Assembly: GCF_030297175.1 (NCBI RefSeq)
Contig: NZ_AP028070.1
Location: forward strand, 868,001-932,000
Direction of reading: 5' to 3'
DNA: 64,000 nucleotides
From: Marinobacter sp. LA51
GTDB taxonomy: Bacteria; Pseudomonadota; Gammaproteobacteria; Pseudomonadales; Oleiphilaceae
In this document: positions 29,640 to 39,165 of the stretch, piece after piece
How the letters are laid out: each line of letters starts with the position of its first letter
How positions within the stretch are numbered: position 1 is the stretch's first letter
Position numbers and translations under genes: made by a program
Notes under the pieces: model-generated
Told to the model about the DNA's origin: nothing
Databases searched by the model: none
What the model saw: the letters and a program-made list of their open reading frames with translations, nothing else

Positions 29640-30652
29640 GAAGTGGGTCCTTGTGCGGGCGGTGAGGTCTTGCTCCCGGTCTGGTTCCAGGCGCTGTAGG
29701 CCTGGGTCCGGTTGCCGCCTTGTTGCTGAGCACGGCGCAGGGCGTTGGCGGCGCTCTGCTGCAGGCTGTCGGCATCGTCACCAATGTTCAGGCCGGCCAC
29801 GCCGGTGCTCACCGTCAGCGTCATGTCGTGGGATTCCAGCAGCTTACCCAGCCCATTGCGTATGATCTCCGAACGCTTGATGGCGTCGTGGGTGGCGATG
29901 CCGGGCAGAATGACCAGGAACTGCAGGTCCGCCACCCGGTAATAGGTGTCGAAGTCCCGGATCTGGGAATGCAGGTAGCGCCCGATGCGGGGCAGGATGG
30001 AGCGAATGTCCTGATCCGGGTTGCGGTCGCTGAGGTGGGTGTCCAGGCCAATCATGATGATCGACATATCGGTACCTTCGCGCTCACTACGCTGGATTTC
30101 CTTGTGCAGGTCAGCCGACAAATATTCCCGGCTGGCGGCTTGGGTCAGCTCATCGGTGCGGCGCAGTGGCGCCAGTTGGCGGTTCTTGTATTCGCGCAGG
30201 AATACAAGCAGGCCCGAGAGCAGGGTGGTCAGCATAAAAGCGCTGACCATCTGGTGTCGATCGGCCAGGCCAGTCGCGAGTGGGATAGCCAGGCCGGCAA
30301 GCAGCATCATCGCCAGGGTGATTCCCATCGCCAGTTGCAGTGGCAGTAGCGCGAACGCCAGCAGGGGAAGGGCGTAAAACCAGTGACTGAGCGCCCAGGG
30401 GCCGGTCCAGAAACTGGTCAGCATCAGTAATAGAAGCGCTACGAAGAACAGCCGCTGGACGCTTGGCCAGGGGTGTTTCTGACGATTGCTGTGAAAGGTT
30501 TGTGCGCAAATCACGATGCCGGCCGCAGCGGCGGCAGCGGCCGCCGTCAAGGGCTCACCCAGCGTTGCGCTGAGCGCCGAAATGGCAATCAGGACCACGA
30601 ATCCGGCCCGCGACAGTCTGCTCAACAAAAAGTTTTCGGCCAACTGGGCCAT
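29636..30652 (-). CDS. Membrane protein with degenerate GGDEF domain (first of pair)
   Basis: 338 residues from ATG 30652, preceded by AAAGGACGG; the frame extends 43 codons upstream without a comparable site. Hydrophobic segments at about 15-50 and 65-150 form a membrane sensor, followed by a GGDEF-fold domain from about 160 (RRTDELTQAASREYL). The signature position reads ADLQF at 241-245 (YRVADLQFLVILPG), more decayed than in its downstream partner. Late motif VSTGVAGLNIGDDADSLQQSAANALRRAQ matches the GGDEF C-terminus. Same overall design as the next gene, so they look like an old tandem duplication. Confidence 0.85.
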   Translation of the reverse strand: MAQLAENFLLSRLSRAGFVVLIAISALSATLGEPLTAAAAAAAAGIVICAQTFHSNRQKHPWPSVQRLFFVALLLLMLTSFWTGPWALSHWFYALPLLAFALLPLQLAMGITLAMMLLAGLAIPLATGLADRHQMVSAFMLTTLLSGLLVFLREYKNRQLAPLRRTDELTQAASREYLSADLHKEIQRSEREGTDMSIIMIGLDTHLSDRNPDQDIRSILPRIGRYLHSQIRDFDTYYRVADLQFLVILPGIATHDAIKRSEIIRNGLGKLLESHDMTLTVSTGVAGLNIGDDADSLQQSAANALRRAQQQGGNRTQAYSAWNQTGSKTSPPAQGPTS

Positions 30653-30702
30653 GGTATCCGTCCTTTTTGGAAACTCCCTAAGTATGTGGCATATCGCAAG
30701 GT

Positions 30703-30708
30703 TATAAT
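30703..30708 (+). promoter_or_regulatory. Candidate -10 element for proA
   Basis: A perfect TATAAT stands in the 141-base divergent gap between the first GGDEF gene (-) and proA (+), 85 bases before the proA ATG. The -35 region is poor (AAGTAT at 17-base spacing). Confidence 0.35.
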
Positions 30709-30793
30709 ATCTGTTTGGGGTGCGTACTTGAAACGGGAAAGGTAAAGTTAAGCCCTGATAATGAATTTTGCTGGTTAACACGAAGGTAGACGG

Positions 30794-32047
30794 ATGGATA
30801 TTGCAGCTTACATGGCTGAGGTCGGCGAGCAGGCTCGCGCAGCCGCGACGCTGGTGGCGCGCTCCACAACGGCGGTGCGCAACCAGGCCCTTCTGGCCAC
30901 GGCTCGGGCGTTGGATTCTGCACGCACTGAGCTGGCCGAGGCCAACGCCAAGGACCTGGATAGCGGTCGGAGTAACGGGCTCGACGGCGCCATGCTCGAT
31001 CGCCTGGAGCTGACTCCGGAGCGAATCGACACCATGATCGAGGGGCTTCGACAGGTTGCCTCCTTGCCGGATCCGATTGGTGAAATCACTGACATGACTT
31101 ATCGTCCGTCCGGCATCCAGGTGGGCAAGATGCGGGTGCCGTTGGGCGTGATTGGCATCATCTACGAATCCCGTCCGAACGTGACCGTAGAGGCTGCCAG
31201 CCTGTGCCTGAAGTCGGGGAATGCGACCATTCTTCGGGGCGGCTCAGAGGCCATTCATTCCAACCAGGCTATTGCACGGTGCCTGAGCCAGGGGCTGGCC
31301 GAGGCCAGTTTGCCGGAGGCCGCGGTTCAGGTGGTGAAAACCACCGACCGCGCTGCCGTGGGCGAGCTGATTACCATGCCCCGGTACGTGGATGTCATCG
31401 TGCCGCGTGGGGGTAAGGGTTTGATTGAGCGCATCAGTCGTGACGCCCGTGTGCCGGTGATCAAACATCTGGACGGTGTCTGCCACGTGTACATCGACAG
31501 TCACGCCGATCCGGAAAAAGCGCTGAGTGTTGCGGTGAATTCCAAAACCCAGCGCTACGGTACCTGCAATACCATGGAAACCCTGTTGGTTGATGGCGAG
31601 ATCGCCGACGATATTCTGCCCTTGTTGGCCAGGGCTTTTGCAGAAAAGGAAGTAGAACTACGCGGTTGTGAGCGTACCCGGAGCATCATCGATGCCGTTG
31701 AGGCGGTCGAGGCTGACTGGGAAGCGGAATACCTTGGGCCGATTCTGGCAGTACGGGTGGTTGATGGCCTTGATGGTGCGATCAAGCACATCAACCGCTA
31801 TAGCTCCCAGCATACCGACAGCATCATCACCGAAAACTTCACCCGGGCGCGTCGTTTTCTGACCGAAGTGGATTCCAGCTCCGTGATGGTCAATACCTCC
31901 ACCCGCTTTGCTGACGGCTTCGAGTACGGGCTGGGTGCAGAGATTGGCATTTCCACCGACAAGATCCATGCCCGCGGGCCAGTGGGGCTTGAGGGCCTGA
32001 CTTCCCAGAAATACGTGGTGTTCGGCGACGGCCACATCCGGACCTGA
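30794..32047 (+). CDS. proA: Glutamate-5-semialdehyde dehydrogenase / gamma-glutamyl phosphate reductase (ProA)
   Basis: NADPH-dependent reduction of gamma-glutamyl phosphate in proline synthesis. 417 residues, family length. Landmarks: [20 protein letters not shown], the cofactor region [18 protein letters not shown], and the catalytic-Cys segment [15 protein letters not shown]. The stop overlaps the nadD start (TGATG), so proA and nadD are translationally coupled, as in pseudomonads. proB is not nearby. Confidence 0.97.
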   Translation: MDIAAYMAEVGEQARAAATLVARSTTAVRNQALLATARALDSARTELAEANAKDLDSGRSNGLDGAMLDRLELTPERIDTMIEGLRQVASLPDPIGEITDMTYRPSGIQVGKMRVPLGVIGIIYESRPNVTVEAASLCLKSGNATILRGGSEAIHSNQAIARCLSQGLAEASLPEAAVQVVKTTDRAAVGELITMPRYVDVIVPRGGKGLIERISRDARVPVIKHLDGVCHVYIDSHADPEKALSVAVNSKTQRYGTCNTMETLLVDGEIADDILPLLARAFAEKEVELRGCERTRSIIDAVEAVEADWEAEYLGPILAVRVVDGLDGAIKHINRYSSQHTDSIITENFTRARRFLTEVDSSSVMVNTSTRFADGFEYGLGAEIGISTDKIHARGPVGLEGLTSQKYVVFGDGHIRT

Positions 32048-32703
32048 TGCCAATGCATGTGATTTATGGCGGCACCTTCGATCCGATTCACCACGGACAC
32101 CTCCGGCTGGCCCTGGAAATCAGTGATCGGTTGAGAGTTGCACCGATCAATTTGGTGCCGTGCCACATCCCGCCACACCGAGGTGATACCGGAGCCTCTG
32201 CCGAACAACGGTTGCGGCTCCTGGAGCTGGCGGTGGCTGGGGAGCCCCAGCTGCGTGTCGATGATCGCGAACTCAAACGGGCAGGGGCGTCATACACCGC
32301 CGATACACTGCGCCAGTTGCGTGAAGAGCTGGGGCCTGAGCACCCCCTGACTATGGTGGTTGGTACCGACTCGTTCGCCAGTTTTGACCGATGGCGGAAG
32401 TGGCAGTCCATTCCCGAGCTTGCCCACATTGTTGTGGTTCGTCGGCCCGGGGCTGAGCTCGACCCAGATGGATTGCCGGCGGCGATGCTGGCCGAGCGCC
32501 GGGTGTCTGACCCTCAGGCCTTGCATGCCCAGCCTTGCGGCTTGATGCTGGACCTGCAGCTGCCATTGCTGGAAATTTCTGCGACCGGCATCCGCGAACG
32601 GATCGAAGCCGGACGCTCACCCCGTTACCTGGTGCCGGATTCGGTGTGGCAGGAGATTCGTCGTCAGGGGCTCTATCGAGCCTGCCCTGACGGCAACTTT
32701 TAG
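32047..32703 (+). CDS. nadD: Nicotinate-nucleotide adenylyltransferase (NadD)
   Basis: Adenylates nicotinate mononucleotide in NAD synthesis. 218 residues. The nucleotidyltransferase start YGGTFDPIHHGHLRLALE carries the T/HxGH ATP-binding motif; VVGTDSFASFDRWRKWQSI and the late LLEISATGIRERI (the SxTxIR motif) are present. ATG 32047 shares a base with the proA stop; ATG 32053 (MHVIYGG) is an alternative. rsfS follows, the standard order. Confidence 0.96.
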   Translation: MPMHVIYGGTFDPIHHGHLRLALEISDRLRVAPINLVPCHIPPHRGDTGASAEQRLRLLELAVAGEPQLRVDDRELKRAGASYTADTLRQLREELGPEHPLTMVVGTDSFASFDRWRKWQSIPELAHIVVVRRPGAELDPDGLPAAMLAERRVSDPQALHAQPCGLMLDLQLPLLEISATGIRERIEAGRSPRYLVPDSVWQEIRRQGLYRACPDGNF

Positions 32704-32772
32704 TGCTACAATCGCGTCTGAATAGACTTTTCGGGCGGCCATTTCGGCTGACGCCCGTCTAACAGGGTGATT

Positions 32773-33123
32773 ATGCAGGCAGAACAACTGAAAGATCTGG
32801 TAGTTAACGCGCTCGAAGATGTGAAAGCACAGGACATCAGCGTAATTGATGTCCGTGACCGTACCAGTGTCACCGACTTCATGGTTCTGGCATCCGGAAC
32901 ATCCAACCGACATGTGAAATCCCTCGCCCATTCAGTGGTCTCGGACGCCCGAGACGAAGGCATTCGCGCCAACAGCGTGGAAGGCGACACTGTGAGCGAC
33001 TGGATCCTTGTGGATCTTGGTGATGTGATTGTTCACGTCATGATGCCCGCCACGCGTGAGTTCTACGATCTGGAGCGCTTCTGGCGTGATGCCCCGGATC
33101 TTGGTGTTGCGGGCAGCGAATAA
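32773..33123 (+). CDS. rsfS: Ribosomal silencing factor RsfS
   Basis: Binds ribosomal protein L14 and blocks subunit joining in starvation. 116 residues from ATG 32773 ([20 protein letters not shown]), with AGGG five bases upstream; GTG 32767 is two codons earlier. Family motifs [29 protein letters not shown] and [15 protein letters not shown] are complete. Sits between nadD and rlmH, 2 bases before the latter. Confidence 0.96.
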   Translation: MQAEQLKDLVVNALEDVKAQDISVIDVRDRTSVTDFMVLASGTSNRHVKSLAHSVVSDARDEGIRANSVEGDTVSDWILVDLGDVIVHVMMPATREFYDLERFWRDAPDLGVAGSE

Positions 33124-33125
33124 GC

Positions 33126-33596
33126 ATGCGCTTACGTCTGATCTGCGTGGGGCAGAAGATGCCCGACTGGGTCAGTGCCGGGTATCATGATTACGCTCGC
33201 CGGATGCCACCGGAACTGCCGCTGGAACTGGTCGAAATCCCCTTGGCACACCGGGGCAAAAACCCGGATATCCCCAGACTGATGCAACGCGAGAGCGAGG
33301 CCCTGCTGGCCGCGTCCGGCCCGAAAGACCGGGTCGTCGCGCTTGAGGTTGGTGGTCGTCCCTGGTCCACGGAAAAGCTGGCAAGTCAGCTTGAGAACTG
33401 GCAACAGGATGGCCGCGATGTCAGCTTCTTCGTCGGTGGTCCTGATGGCTTGGCGGATGCCTGCCGTCAACGTGCCGATCAGCAATGGTCGCTGTCGCCC
33501 CTGACGCTGCCGCATCCTCTGGTTCGTATTCTGCTTGCCGAGCAACTGTACCGGGCCTGGTCGATTACCCGTAACCACCCGTATCACCGGGCATAG
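33126..33596 (+). CDS. rlmH: 23S rRNA pseudouridine-1915 N3-methyltransferase (RlmH)
   Basis: SPOUT-fold methyltransferase acting on helix 69 of assembled ribosomes. 156 residues, the usual size, starting [20 protein letters not shown]. The SAM-binding trefoil knot is seen in [10 protein letters not shown] and the end [21 protein letters not shown] is diagnostic. Two bases after rsfS and 8 before mrdA. Confidence 0.97.
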   Translation: MRLRLICVGQKMPDWVSAGYHDYARRMPPELPLELVEIPLAHRGKNPDIPRLMQRESEALLAASGPKDRVVALEVGGRPWSTEKLASQLENWQQDGRDVSFFVGGPDGLADACRQRADQQWSLSPLTLPHPLVRILLAEQLYRAWSITRNHPYHRA

Positions 33597-33604
33597 GGGC
33601 GGTT

Positions 33605-35500
33605 ATGCCGTGGGGTGAATTCAAGGATACTGCCGCCGAACGCCGTTTGTTCCAGCGCCGCACCCTGGTCATGCTGACGTTCGTGCTGGTGCTGATTGGT
33701 GCCCTGCTGGCCCGGATGTACCAGTTACAGATTGTCGAGCACGAGGTTTACACCACCCTGTCTGACAAGAACCGGGTGCAGGTCCAGTCCGTCCCGCCGC
33801 CCCGGGGCCTCGTATACGATCGCAATCGGACCCTGTTGGCGGAAAATCGCCCGGTGTTCAGTGTCACCCTGGTGCCTGAGCGGGTGGACGGCATGGCCGA
33901 GACTCTGACTCAGCTCGACCGCATTCTGGATGTCTCTGAAGAAGACCTTGAACGCTTCCAGCGTCGCCTGCAGGAGCCCCGCCGGCCGTTCCAGGAAATT
34001 CCGCTACGCTACGACCTTGATGAACAGGAGATGGCTCGTTTGGCCGTGCACCGGCACCAGTTGCCCGGGGTTGAGGTCAAGGCTGAGCTGGTTCGCTATT
34101 ACCCTCACAGTGAACTCACCGCCCATGCCCTGGGCTTTGTTGGCCGTATAAACCGCGACGAACTGCAGCGCATCGACCCGGTTAATTACGCTGGCACCAA
34201 CTACATCGGCAAGTCCGGTATCGAGCGCTTCTACGAGGAAATTCTGCACGGGCAGGTTGGCTATCAGCATGTGGAAACCAATGCCCGAGGCCGTACCTTG
34301 CGGGTATTGGAGCGAGAGAATCCGGTTCCGGGCGAAGACCTGCAGTTGCATCTCGACTTGAGGCTGCAGAAACGCGCCCACGAACTATTGGACGGCCGCC
34401 GTGGTGCCATTGTGGCCATCGAGCCGGCAACCGGCGGCATCTTGGCGCTGGCCAGCGTGCCGGGTTTCGACGCCAACAAATTCGTCACCGGAATCAGCGT
34501 CGCCGAATACCGGGAACTCAGCGAGAGCAAGGACAAGCCGCTGTTCAACCGGGCCCTGCGTGGTCAGTACCCGCCCGGCTCAACTGTTAAGCCAATGATG
34601 GCCATCGCCGCCCTGGACAGTGACGCCACCACCCGGGACTATACCATTTGGGATCCTGGGCACTTCCGTTTGAAGGAGGGCGGCCGGCTTTGGCGGGACT
34701 GGAAGCGGGGTGGCCACGGCTGGGTCGATTTGATGGACGCCATGGCCGAGTCCTGTGACGTCTACTTCTACGAAATTGCCGTCAAGATGGGCGTCGACAC
34801 CATGTACAGCTACCTGTCGCAATTTGGCTTCGGTGAGGACGCGGCGCTGGACGTGTCCGGTGCCCTCAGTGGCCTGTTGCCGTCCCGGGACTGGAAGCGG
34901 GCGACGCGTAACGAACCCTGGTATCCGGGTGATTCGGTGAACCTGGGAATTGGTCAGGGCTTCATGCTGGCCACGCCGTTGCAGCTGGCTACCGCCACCT
35001 CCCTGATCGCCAACCGGGGCAGCTGGGCCGAGCCCCGCTTGCTGAAAGACATTGATGGCGACACCTCGGTGTCCGGCTTCCTGCCCGACAGCAATCACGA
35101 ACCCCTGAAGCTGAAGGACCCCAGTGATTGGGAGTATGTGGTAGAAACCATGGCCGAGGTCATGCACGGTCGCAAAGGTACGGCGCGTAGGGCTGGGGCT
35201 GGCGCACCTTACCGCATGGCGGGAAAGACCGGTACGGCTCAAGTCTTCAGTCTGGCTGAGGACGAGGAATACGATGCCGAGGAAGTGCGGGAACGGCTCC
35301 GGGATCACGCGCTGTTTGTCGGGTTCGCGCCGGTTGAGAATCCGGAAATCGCAGTTGCCGTCATCGTTGAGAATGGTGGTGGTGGCAGTAGTACGGCTGC
35401 ACCCGTGGCCCGCGAACTGTTTGACGCCTGGTTGCTGGAGTTCCAGCAGTCAGATGACGAGGCGCTGGTGGGCAGCGTTGACTCCGGGGGAGGGGAGTAA
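33605..35500 (+). CDS. mrdA: Penicillin-binding protein 2, elongasome transpeptidase
   Basis: Class B PBP that cross-links peptidoglycan in side-wall growth together with RodA. 631 residues. A membrane anchor at about 20-42 (TLVMLTFVLVLIGALLARMY) is followed by the pedestal domain and the transpeptidase domain. Active-site motifs: STVK with nucleophile Ser326, the SCD triad in MAESCDVYFYE, and KTG at 541-543 (AGKTGTAQV). Its TAA shares a base with the rodA ATG, so PBP2 and its glycosyltransferase partner are made in step. Confidence 0.97.
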   Translation: MPWGEFKDTAAERRLFQRRTLVMLTFVLVLIGALLARMYQLQIVEHEVYTTLSDKNRVQVQSVPPPRGLVYDRNRTLLAENRPVFSVTLVPERVDGMAETLTQLDRILDVSEEDLERFQRRLQEPRRPFQEIPLRYDLDEQEMARLAVHRHQLPGVEVKAELVRYYPHSELTAHALGFVGRINRDELQRIDPVNYAGTNYIGKSGIERFYEEILHGQVGYQHVETNARGRTLRVLERENPVPGEDLQLHLDLRLQKRAHELLDGRRGAIVAIEPATGGILALASVPGFDANKFVTGISVAEYRELSESKDKPLFNRALRGQYPPGSTVKPMMAIAALDSDATTRDYTIWDPGHFRLKEGGRLWRDWKRGGHGWVDLMDAMAESCDVYFYEIAVKMGVDTMYSYLSQFGFGEDAALDVSGALSGLLPSRDWKRATRNEPWYPGDSVNLGIGQGFMLATPLQLATATSLIANRGSWAEPRLLKDIDGDTSVSGFLPDSNHEPLKLKDPSDWEYVVETMAEVMHGRKGTARRAGAGAPYRMAGKTGTAQVFSLAEDEEYDAEEVRERLRDHALFVGFAPVENPEIAVAVIVENGGGGSSTAAPVARELFDAWLLEFQQSDDEALVGSVDSGGGE

Positions 35501-36642
35501 TGGCCCTGCACGATTTTATCGATTCGACGGCCACCAATCCGCTGGGTCGGCCCCGTGGTATCTGGTCGGCGCTGCACCTGGATCCGATTCTGCTGTTCTT
35601 GCTGCTGGTGCTGGTCTCTGGTGGCCTGTTCATTCTTTATAGCGGCGCCGATCGCAACATCGACGTGGTCAAGGCTCAGGGCATCAGACTCGGTGTCGCG
35701 TTTGTGGTGATGCTGGTGTTCGCCCAGCTTGATCCCTCGGTGTTTCGGCGTTGGGCGCCCTGGCTCTATGTCGCCGGGATCGCCGCCCTGCTGGCAGTGC
35801 TGCTGGTAGGAGTCGGGGCCAAGGGCGCCCAGCGCTGGTTGGCCATTCCCGGGCTGCCCCGATTCCAGCCCTCGGAGTTGATGAAACTGGTAGTGCCGAT
35901 GATGGCGGCCTGGTACCTGTCGCGGCATTTTCTGCCACCCCGTTTTCGTCATGTCATCGTCGGCCTGGCCATCGTGCTGGTGCCAATGATGATGATCATT
36001 CAGCAGCCGGATCTGGGCACCTCGCTGCTGGTCGGCATGGCCGGTCTGTTTGTGGTTTTCTTCGCGGGTATCAGTTGGAAGCTGATTCTGGCGTTTGTAG
36101 GCCTGGTGTCGGTCTCAGCTCCGATGATGTGGTTTTTCGTCATGCGTGAGTATCAGAAGCAGCGGGTACTGACCTTGCTGGATCCCCAGAGCGATCCACT
36201 GGGAGCCGGCTGGAACATCATTCAGTCGAAGACCGCCATTGGTTCCGGCGGCATTGACGGCAAGGGGTGGCTGCAGGGCACCCAGTCCCATCTGGAGTTT
36301 CTGCCCGAGAGTCACACTGATTTCATCGTTGCGGTGCTGGCGGAGGAGTTTGGCTTCATTGGCATGCTGGTGCTGATGCTGGTGTATATGCTGATTATCC
36401 TGCGCTGTCTCTACATCGCTGCAACCGCCCAGGATTCGTTCAGTCGCCTGCTGGCCGGTGCCCTGACCATGACCTTCTTCATCTACATCTTTGTTAACGT
36501 CGGCATGGTCAGTGGCCTGCTGCCAGTGGTAGGGGTGCCACTGCCATTAATCAGTTATGGCGGCACCTCCGGTGTTACCCTGATGGCGGCCTTTGGTGTC
36601 CTGATGTCCATTCATACCCACCGCCGAATGATCAGCGCCTAA
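35500..36642 (+). CDS. rodA: Peptidoglycan glycosyltransferase RodA
   Basis: SEDS-family polymerase of the elongasome. 380 residues and about ten membrane segments. Conserved: GAQRWLAIPGL..QPSELMKLV, QQPDLGTSLLVG (region of the catalytic Asp), LLDPQSDPLGAGWNIIQSKTAIGSGG, LPESHTDFIVAVLAEEFGF, and PLPLISYGGTSGVTLMAAFG. Coupled to mrdA by a one-base overlap. In many pseudomonads mltB follows rodA; here rlpA follows directly. Confidence 0.97.
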   Translation: MALHDFIDSTATNPLGRPRGIWSALHLDPILLFLLLVLVSGGLFILYSGADRNIDVVKAQGIRLGVAFVVMLVFAQLDPSVFRRWAPWLYVAGIAALLAVLLVGVGAKGAQRWLAIPGLPRFQPSELMKLVVPMMAAWYLSRHFLPPRFRHVIVGLAIVLVPMMMIIQQPDLGTSLLVGMAGLFVVFFAGISWKLILAFVGLVSVSAPMMWFFVMREYQKQRVLTLLDPQSDPLGAGWNIIQSKTAIGSGGIDGKGWLQGTQSHLEFLPESHTDFIVAVLAEEFGFIGMLVLMLVYMLIILRCLYIAATAQDSFSRLLAGALTMTFFIYIFVNVGMVSGLLPVVGVPLPLISYGGTSGVTLMAAFGVLMSIHTHRRMISA

Positions 36643-36751
36643 GTAAAGGTGGCGAGTGGGTAATGGTGAACCTTGGTTATAACCCGTTACAATAAGCCAC
36701 GGCTGCCCACCCGTCGATTTGGTGGCCGTTGTGCAAGAGGAATTCCGGACT

Positions 36752-37645
36752 GTGATTTTCAAGCCTTCGTTCTCATCCCTTTTGGCGCTGTCATTGGCCC
36801 TGTTGCTTGCAGGGTGCGCGTCATCGCCGGAAACCGACCAATCTTCCCGTTACAGCATTTCCCAGGATCGTGCACCGTCGGGCAATTTTGATGCTTCCGG
36901 GTTGTCTGATGCCAAGCCGGTCTACGAGGTGCCGCGCCGGGCTGGCAACAAGTCAACGTATACGGTTTGGGGCAAGCAGTATCAGGTGCTTGGCAGCAAT
37001 GATGGCTATGTGGCCCGGGGTACTGCCAGTTGGTACGGCGAGAAGTTTCATGGCCACAAGACGTCGAATGGCGAAACCTTTAACATGTACTCAATGTCTG
37101 CGGCCCATAAATCCCTTAGAATTCCGGGATATGCCCGGGTGACGAACCTGGATAACGGACGTTCGGTTATCGTCCGGGTGAACGATCGTGGCCCGTTTCA
37201 TGGCGACCGACTGATTGATCTCTCCTACGCGGCGGCGAAAAAGCTGGGCTACCAGTCTCGGGGCACTGCCCGGGTCGAGGTGGCCGCAATCACCGTCCGG
37301 AAGGATGGCTCGATGTCGCTTGCGGGCAAGCCGTTCATGCCCGGTGACGCCGCGAACTATCCTGAGACCCAGGTGGTTGCCAGCGGCGAGATGACCGCCG
37401 GCGGTGATGCCCTGTTCGTCCAGCTGGGCTCGTTCAGCAGCCGTGGTCCGGCGGAGAAGCTCAGGGACAGGGCTCAGACTATCGTTGAGAGTCCGCTGCG
37501 GGTCCGTTCCATTGATACCGGCTCGGGCCGCTTCCACCGGGTACAGGTAGGTCCGTTTTCCGACGAAACCAGCGCCCGGAGGGCGCAGAGTCTGCTGGAA
37601 TCGCGAGGCTTCGCCCAATCGATTCTGCTGACTGATTCACACTGA
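36752..37645 (+). CDS. rlpA: Septal-ring lytic transglycosylase / lipoprotein RlpA
   Basis: Outer-membrane lipoprotein with a double-psi beta-barrel and a SPOR domain; in Pseudomonas it cleaves stem-less glycan strands at the septum. 297 residues from GTG 36752, 10 bases after AGAGGA, giving a lipoprotein signal with lipobox LLAGC. TTG 36719 or GTG 36731 would add residues before the signal. The barrel has GTASWYGEKFHGHKTSNGE, and VRVNDRGPFHGDRLIDLS with the catalytic Asp. The SPOR domain (FVQLGSFSSRGPAEKLRDRA ... VGPFSDETSARRAQSLL) binds denuded septal glycan. Confidence 0.93.
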   Translation: MIFKPSFSSLLALSLALLLAGCASSPETDQSSRYSISQDRAPSGNFDASGLSDAKPVYEVPRRAGNKSTYTVWGKQYQVLGSNDGYVARGTASWYGEKFHGHKTSNGETFNMYSMSAAHKSLRIPGYARVTNLDNGRSVIVRVNDRGPFHGDRLIDLSYAAAKKLGYQSRGTARVEVAAITVRKDGSMSLAGKPFMPGDAANYPETQVVASGEMTAGGDALFVQLGSFSSRGPAEKLRDRAQTIVESPLRVRSIDTGSGRFHRVQVGPFSDETSARRAQSLLESRGFAQSILLTDSH

Positions 37646-37678
37646 TAAACAACCAGAAAGACACACACCTAACGACAA

Positions 37679-38857
37679 ATGACTGAACCCATGGCCCTAA
37701 AATCATTGCTCCGTTCCTGTTCGATACTGTTGGTTCTGACACTGGCGCTGGTTGGAAAAACGACAGCGCAGTCAGTTCTGATCCCCTCGCCGCCGCAGAT
37801 TGCTGGCAGCTCCTACGTGCTGATGGATCCCAAGAGCGGTCGCATCATCATGGAAGAAAACAGCCATGAGCGTCTGCCGCCGGCCAGTCTGACCAAGATG
37901 ATGACCGCGTACATTGTCGAGCGTGAGCTCGACGAGGGTCGGATCAGCATGTCGGACATGGTGCCGATCAGCGTCCGCGCCTGGAAAACCGAAGGTTCCC
38001 GGACCTTCGTCCGTGAGGGCACCAGCGTTCCGGTTGAGACCCTGCTAAAAGGCGTGATCATCCAGTCAGGTAACGATGCATCAGTGGCGCTGGCCGAGTT
38101 TGTTGCCGGCAGTGAAGACGCGTTTGTCGACATCATGAATCAGCAGGCCCAGCTGCTGGGCATGAAGGGTACCAATTTTGAAAACGCCACCGGCCTGCCT
38201 TCGCCGGAGCACTTTTCCACTGCCTACGACCTGGCCATTCTGGCGCGCGCCATCATCAATGATTACCCGGAAAACTACCCGATCTACGCGGAGAAGCATT
38301 TCACCTATAACAAGATCCGTCAGCCCAACCGCAACAGCCTGTTGTGGCGGGACGACACGGTTGATGGCCTGAAGACCGGCCATACCGAGGAAGCGGGTTA
38401 TTGCCTGGTGGCTTCGGCGAAACGTAACGATTCCCGGTTTATTGCCGTGGTGATGGGCACCAGCAGCTCCGAATCCCGCTCCCAGGAAGTCCAGAAGATG
38501 CTGAACTATGGCTTCCGCTACTACGAGAGCGAGCGCCTGTTCCGGACTGGCCAGGAAGTGATGAAGGCCGACGTCTGGTCGGGGCAGGCCGATCAGGTGT
38601 CCGTGGGCTTGAATGACGACGTGTTCGTGACAATCCCGCGGGGCTCGCGCAATGACCTGGAATCCACGGTTGACCTTGATTCTGTGATTAAAGCGCCCAT
38701 CAAGGTGGGAGACGAGCTGGGCCGGGTGAAGGTTTCCCTGAACGGTGAGGTTCTGGTTGACCAGCCGGTACAGGCCCTGACGGAAGTTCCCGAAGGCGGC
38801 TTCTTCAAGCGCATCTGGGATGCCATCAAGCTCTTTTTCGTTCAGTTGTTTCAGTGA
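37679..38857 (+). CDS. dacA: D-alanyl-D-alanine carboxypeptidase, PBP5-like
   Basis: Trims the terminal D-Ala from pentapeptide stems in the periplasm. 392 residues with a signal peptide (LLRSCSILLVLTLALVGKTTAQS). Active-site motifs: S70-L-T-K73, S130-G-N132, and KTG in DGLKTGHTEEAGYC. The C-terminal beta domain ends with the amphipathic anchor GFFKRIWDAIKLFFVQLFQ. ATG 37691 is an alternative start, neither with a strong ribosome site. rlpA-dacA-DUF493-lipB is a standard block. Confidence 0.96.
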   Translation: MTEPMALKSLLRSCSILLVLTLALVGKTTAQSVLIPSPPQIAGSSYVLMDPKSGRIIMEENSHERLPPASLTKMMTAYIVERELDEGRISMSDMVPISVRAWKTEGSRTFVREGTSVPVETLLKGVIIQSGNDASVALAEFVAGSEDAFVDIMNQQAQLLGMKGTNFENATGLPSPEHFSTAYDLAILARAIINDYPENYPIYAEKHFTYNKIRQPNRNSLLWRDDTVDGLKTGHTEEAGYCLVASAKRNDSRFIAVVMGTSSSESRSQEVQKMLNYGFRYYESERLFRTGQEVMKADVWSGQADQVSVGLNDDVFVTIPRGSRNDLESTVDLDSVIKAPIKVGDELGRVKVSLNGEVLVDQPVQALTEVPEGGFFKRIWDAIKLFFVQLFQ

Positions 38858-38890
38858 GGGGGACGCTATGCCTCCGGGAGTATTGACGGC

Positions 38891-39160
38891 ATGAGTGAGC
38901 CGAACGCACCTAAAATTGAATTTCCCTGTGACTACGTCATCAAGGTCATCGGCAATGCCGCACCGGATTTCACCGACTTTGTCGTCGAGGTTGTCGAGCG
39001 CCATGCACCGGGGATTACCGAGGACAGAATCGCGGTGAACGACAGCAGCAAAGGGCGGTTTTCATCCGTTCAGCTGACCATCGTGGCGACCGGGGAAGCC
39101 CAGCTCAAAGCGCTGTTTGAAGAGCTCAAGGCCAGCGGCCGGGTTCATATGGTGCTGTAA
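38891..39160 (+). CDS. DUF493 / YbeD-family protein
   Basis: 89 residues. A small ACT-like ferredoxin-fold protein ([59 protein letters not shown]). YbeD lies between dacA and lipB in many gammaproteobacteria, and its exact role is unknown; a link to lipoate metabolism has been suggested from position only. Six bases before lipB. Confidence 0.93.
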   Translation: MSEPNAPKIEFPCDYVIKVIGNAAPDFTDFVVEVVERHAPGITEDRIAVNDSSKGRFSSVQLTIVATGEAQLKALFEELKASGRVHMVL

Positions 39161-39165
39161 CCACA

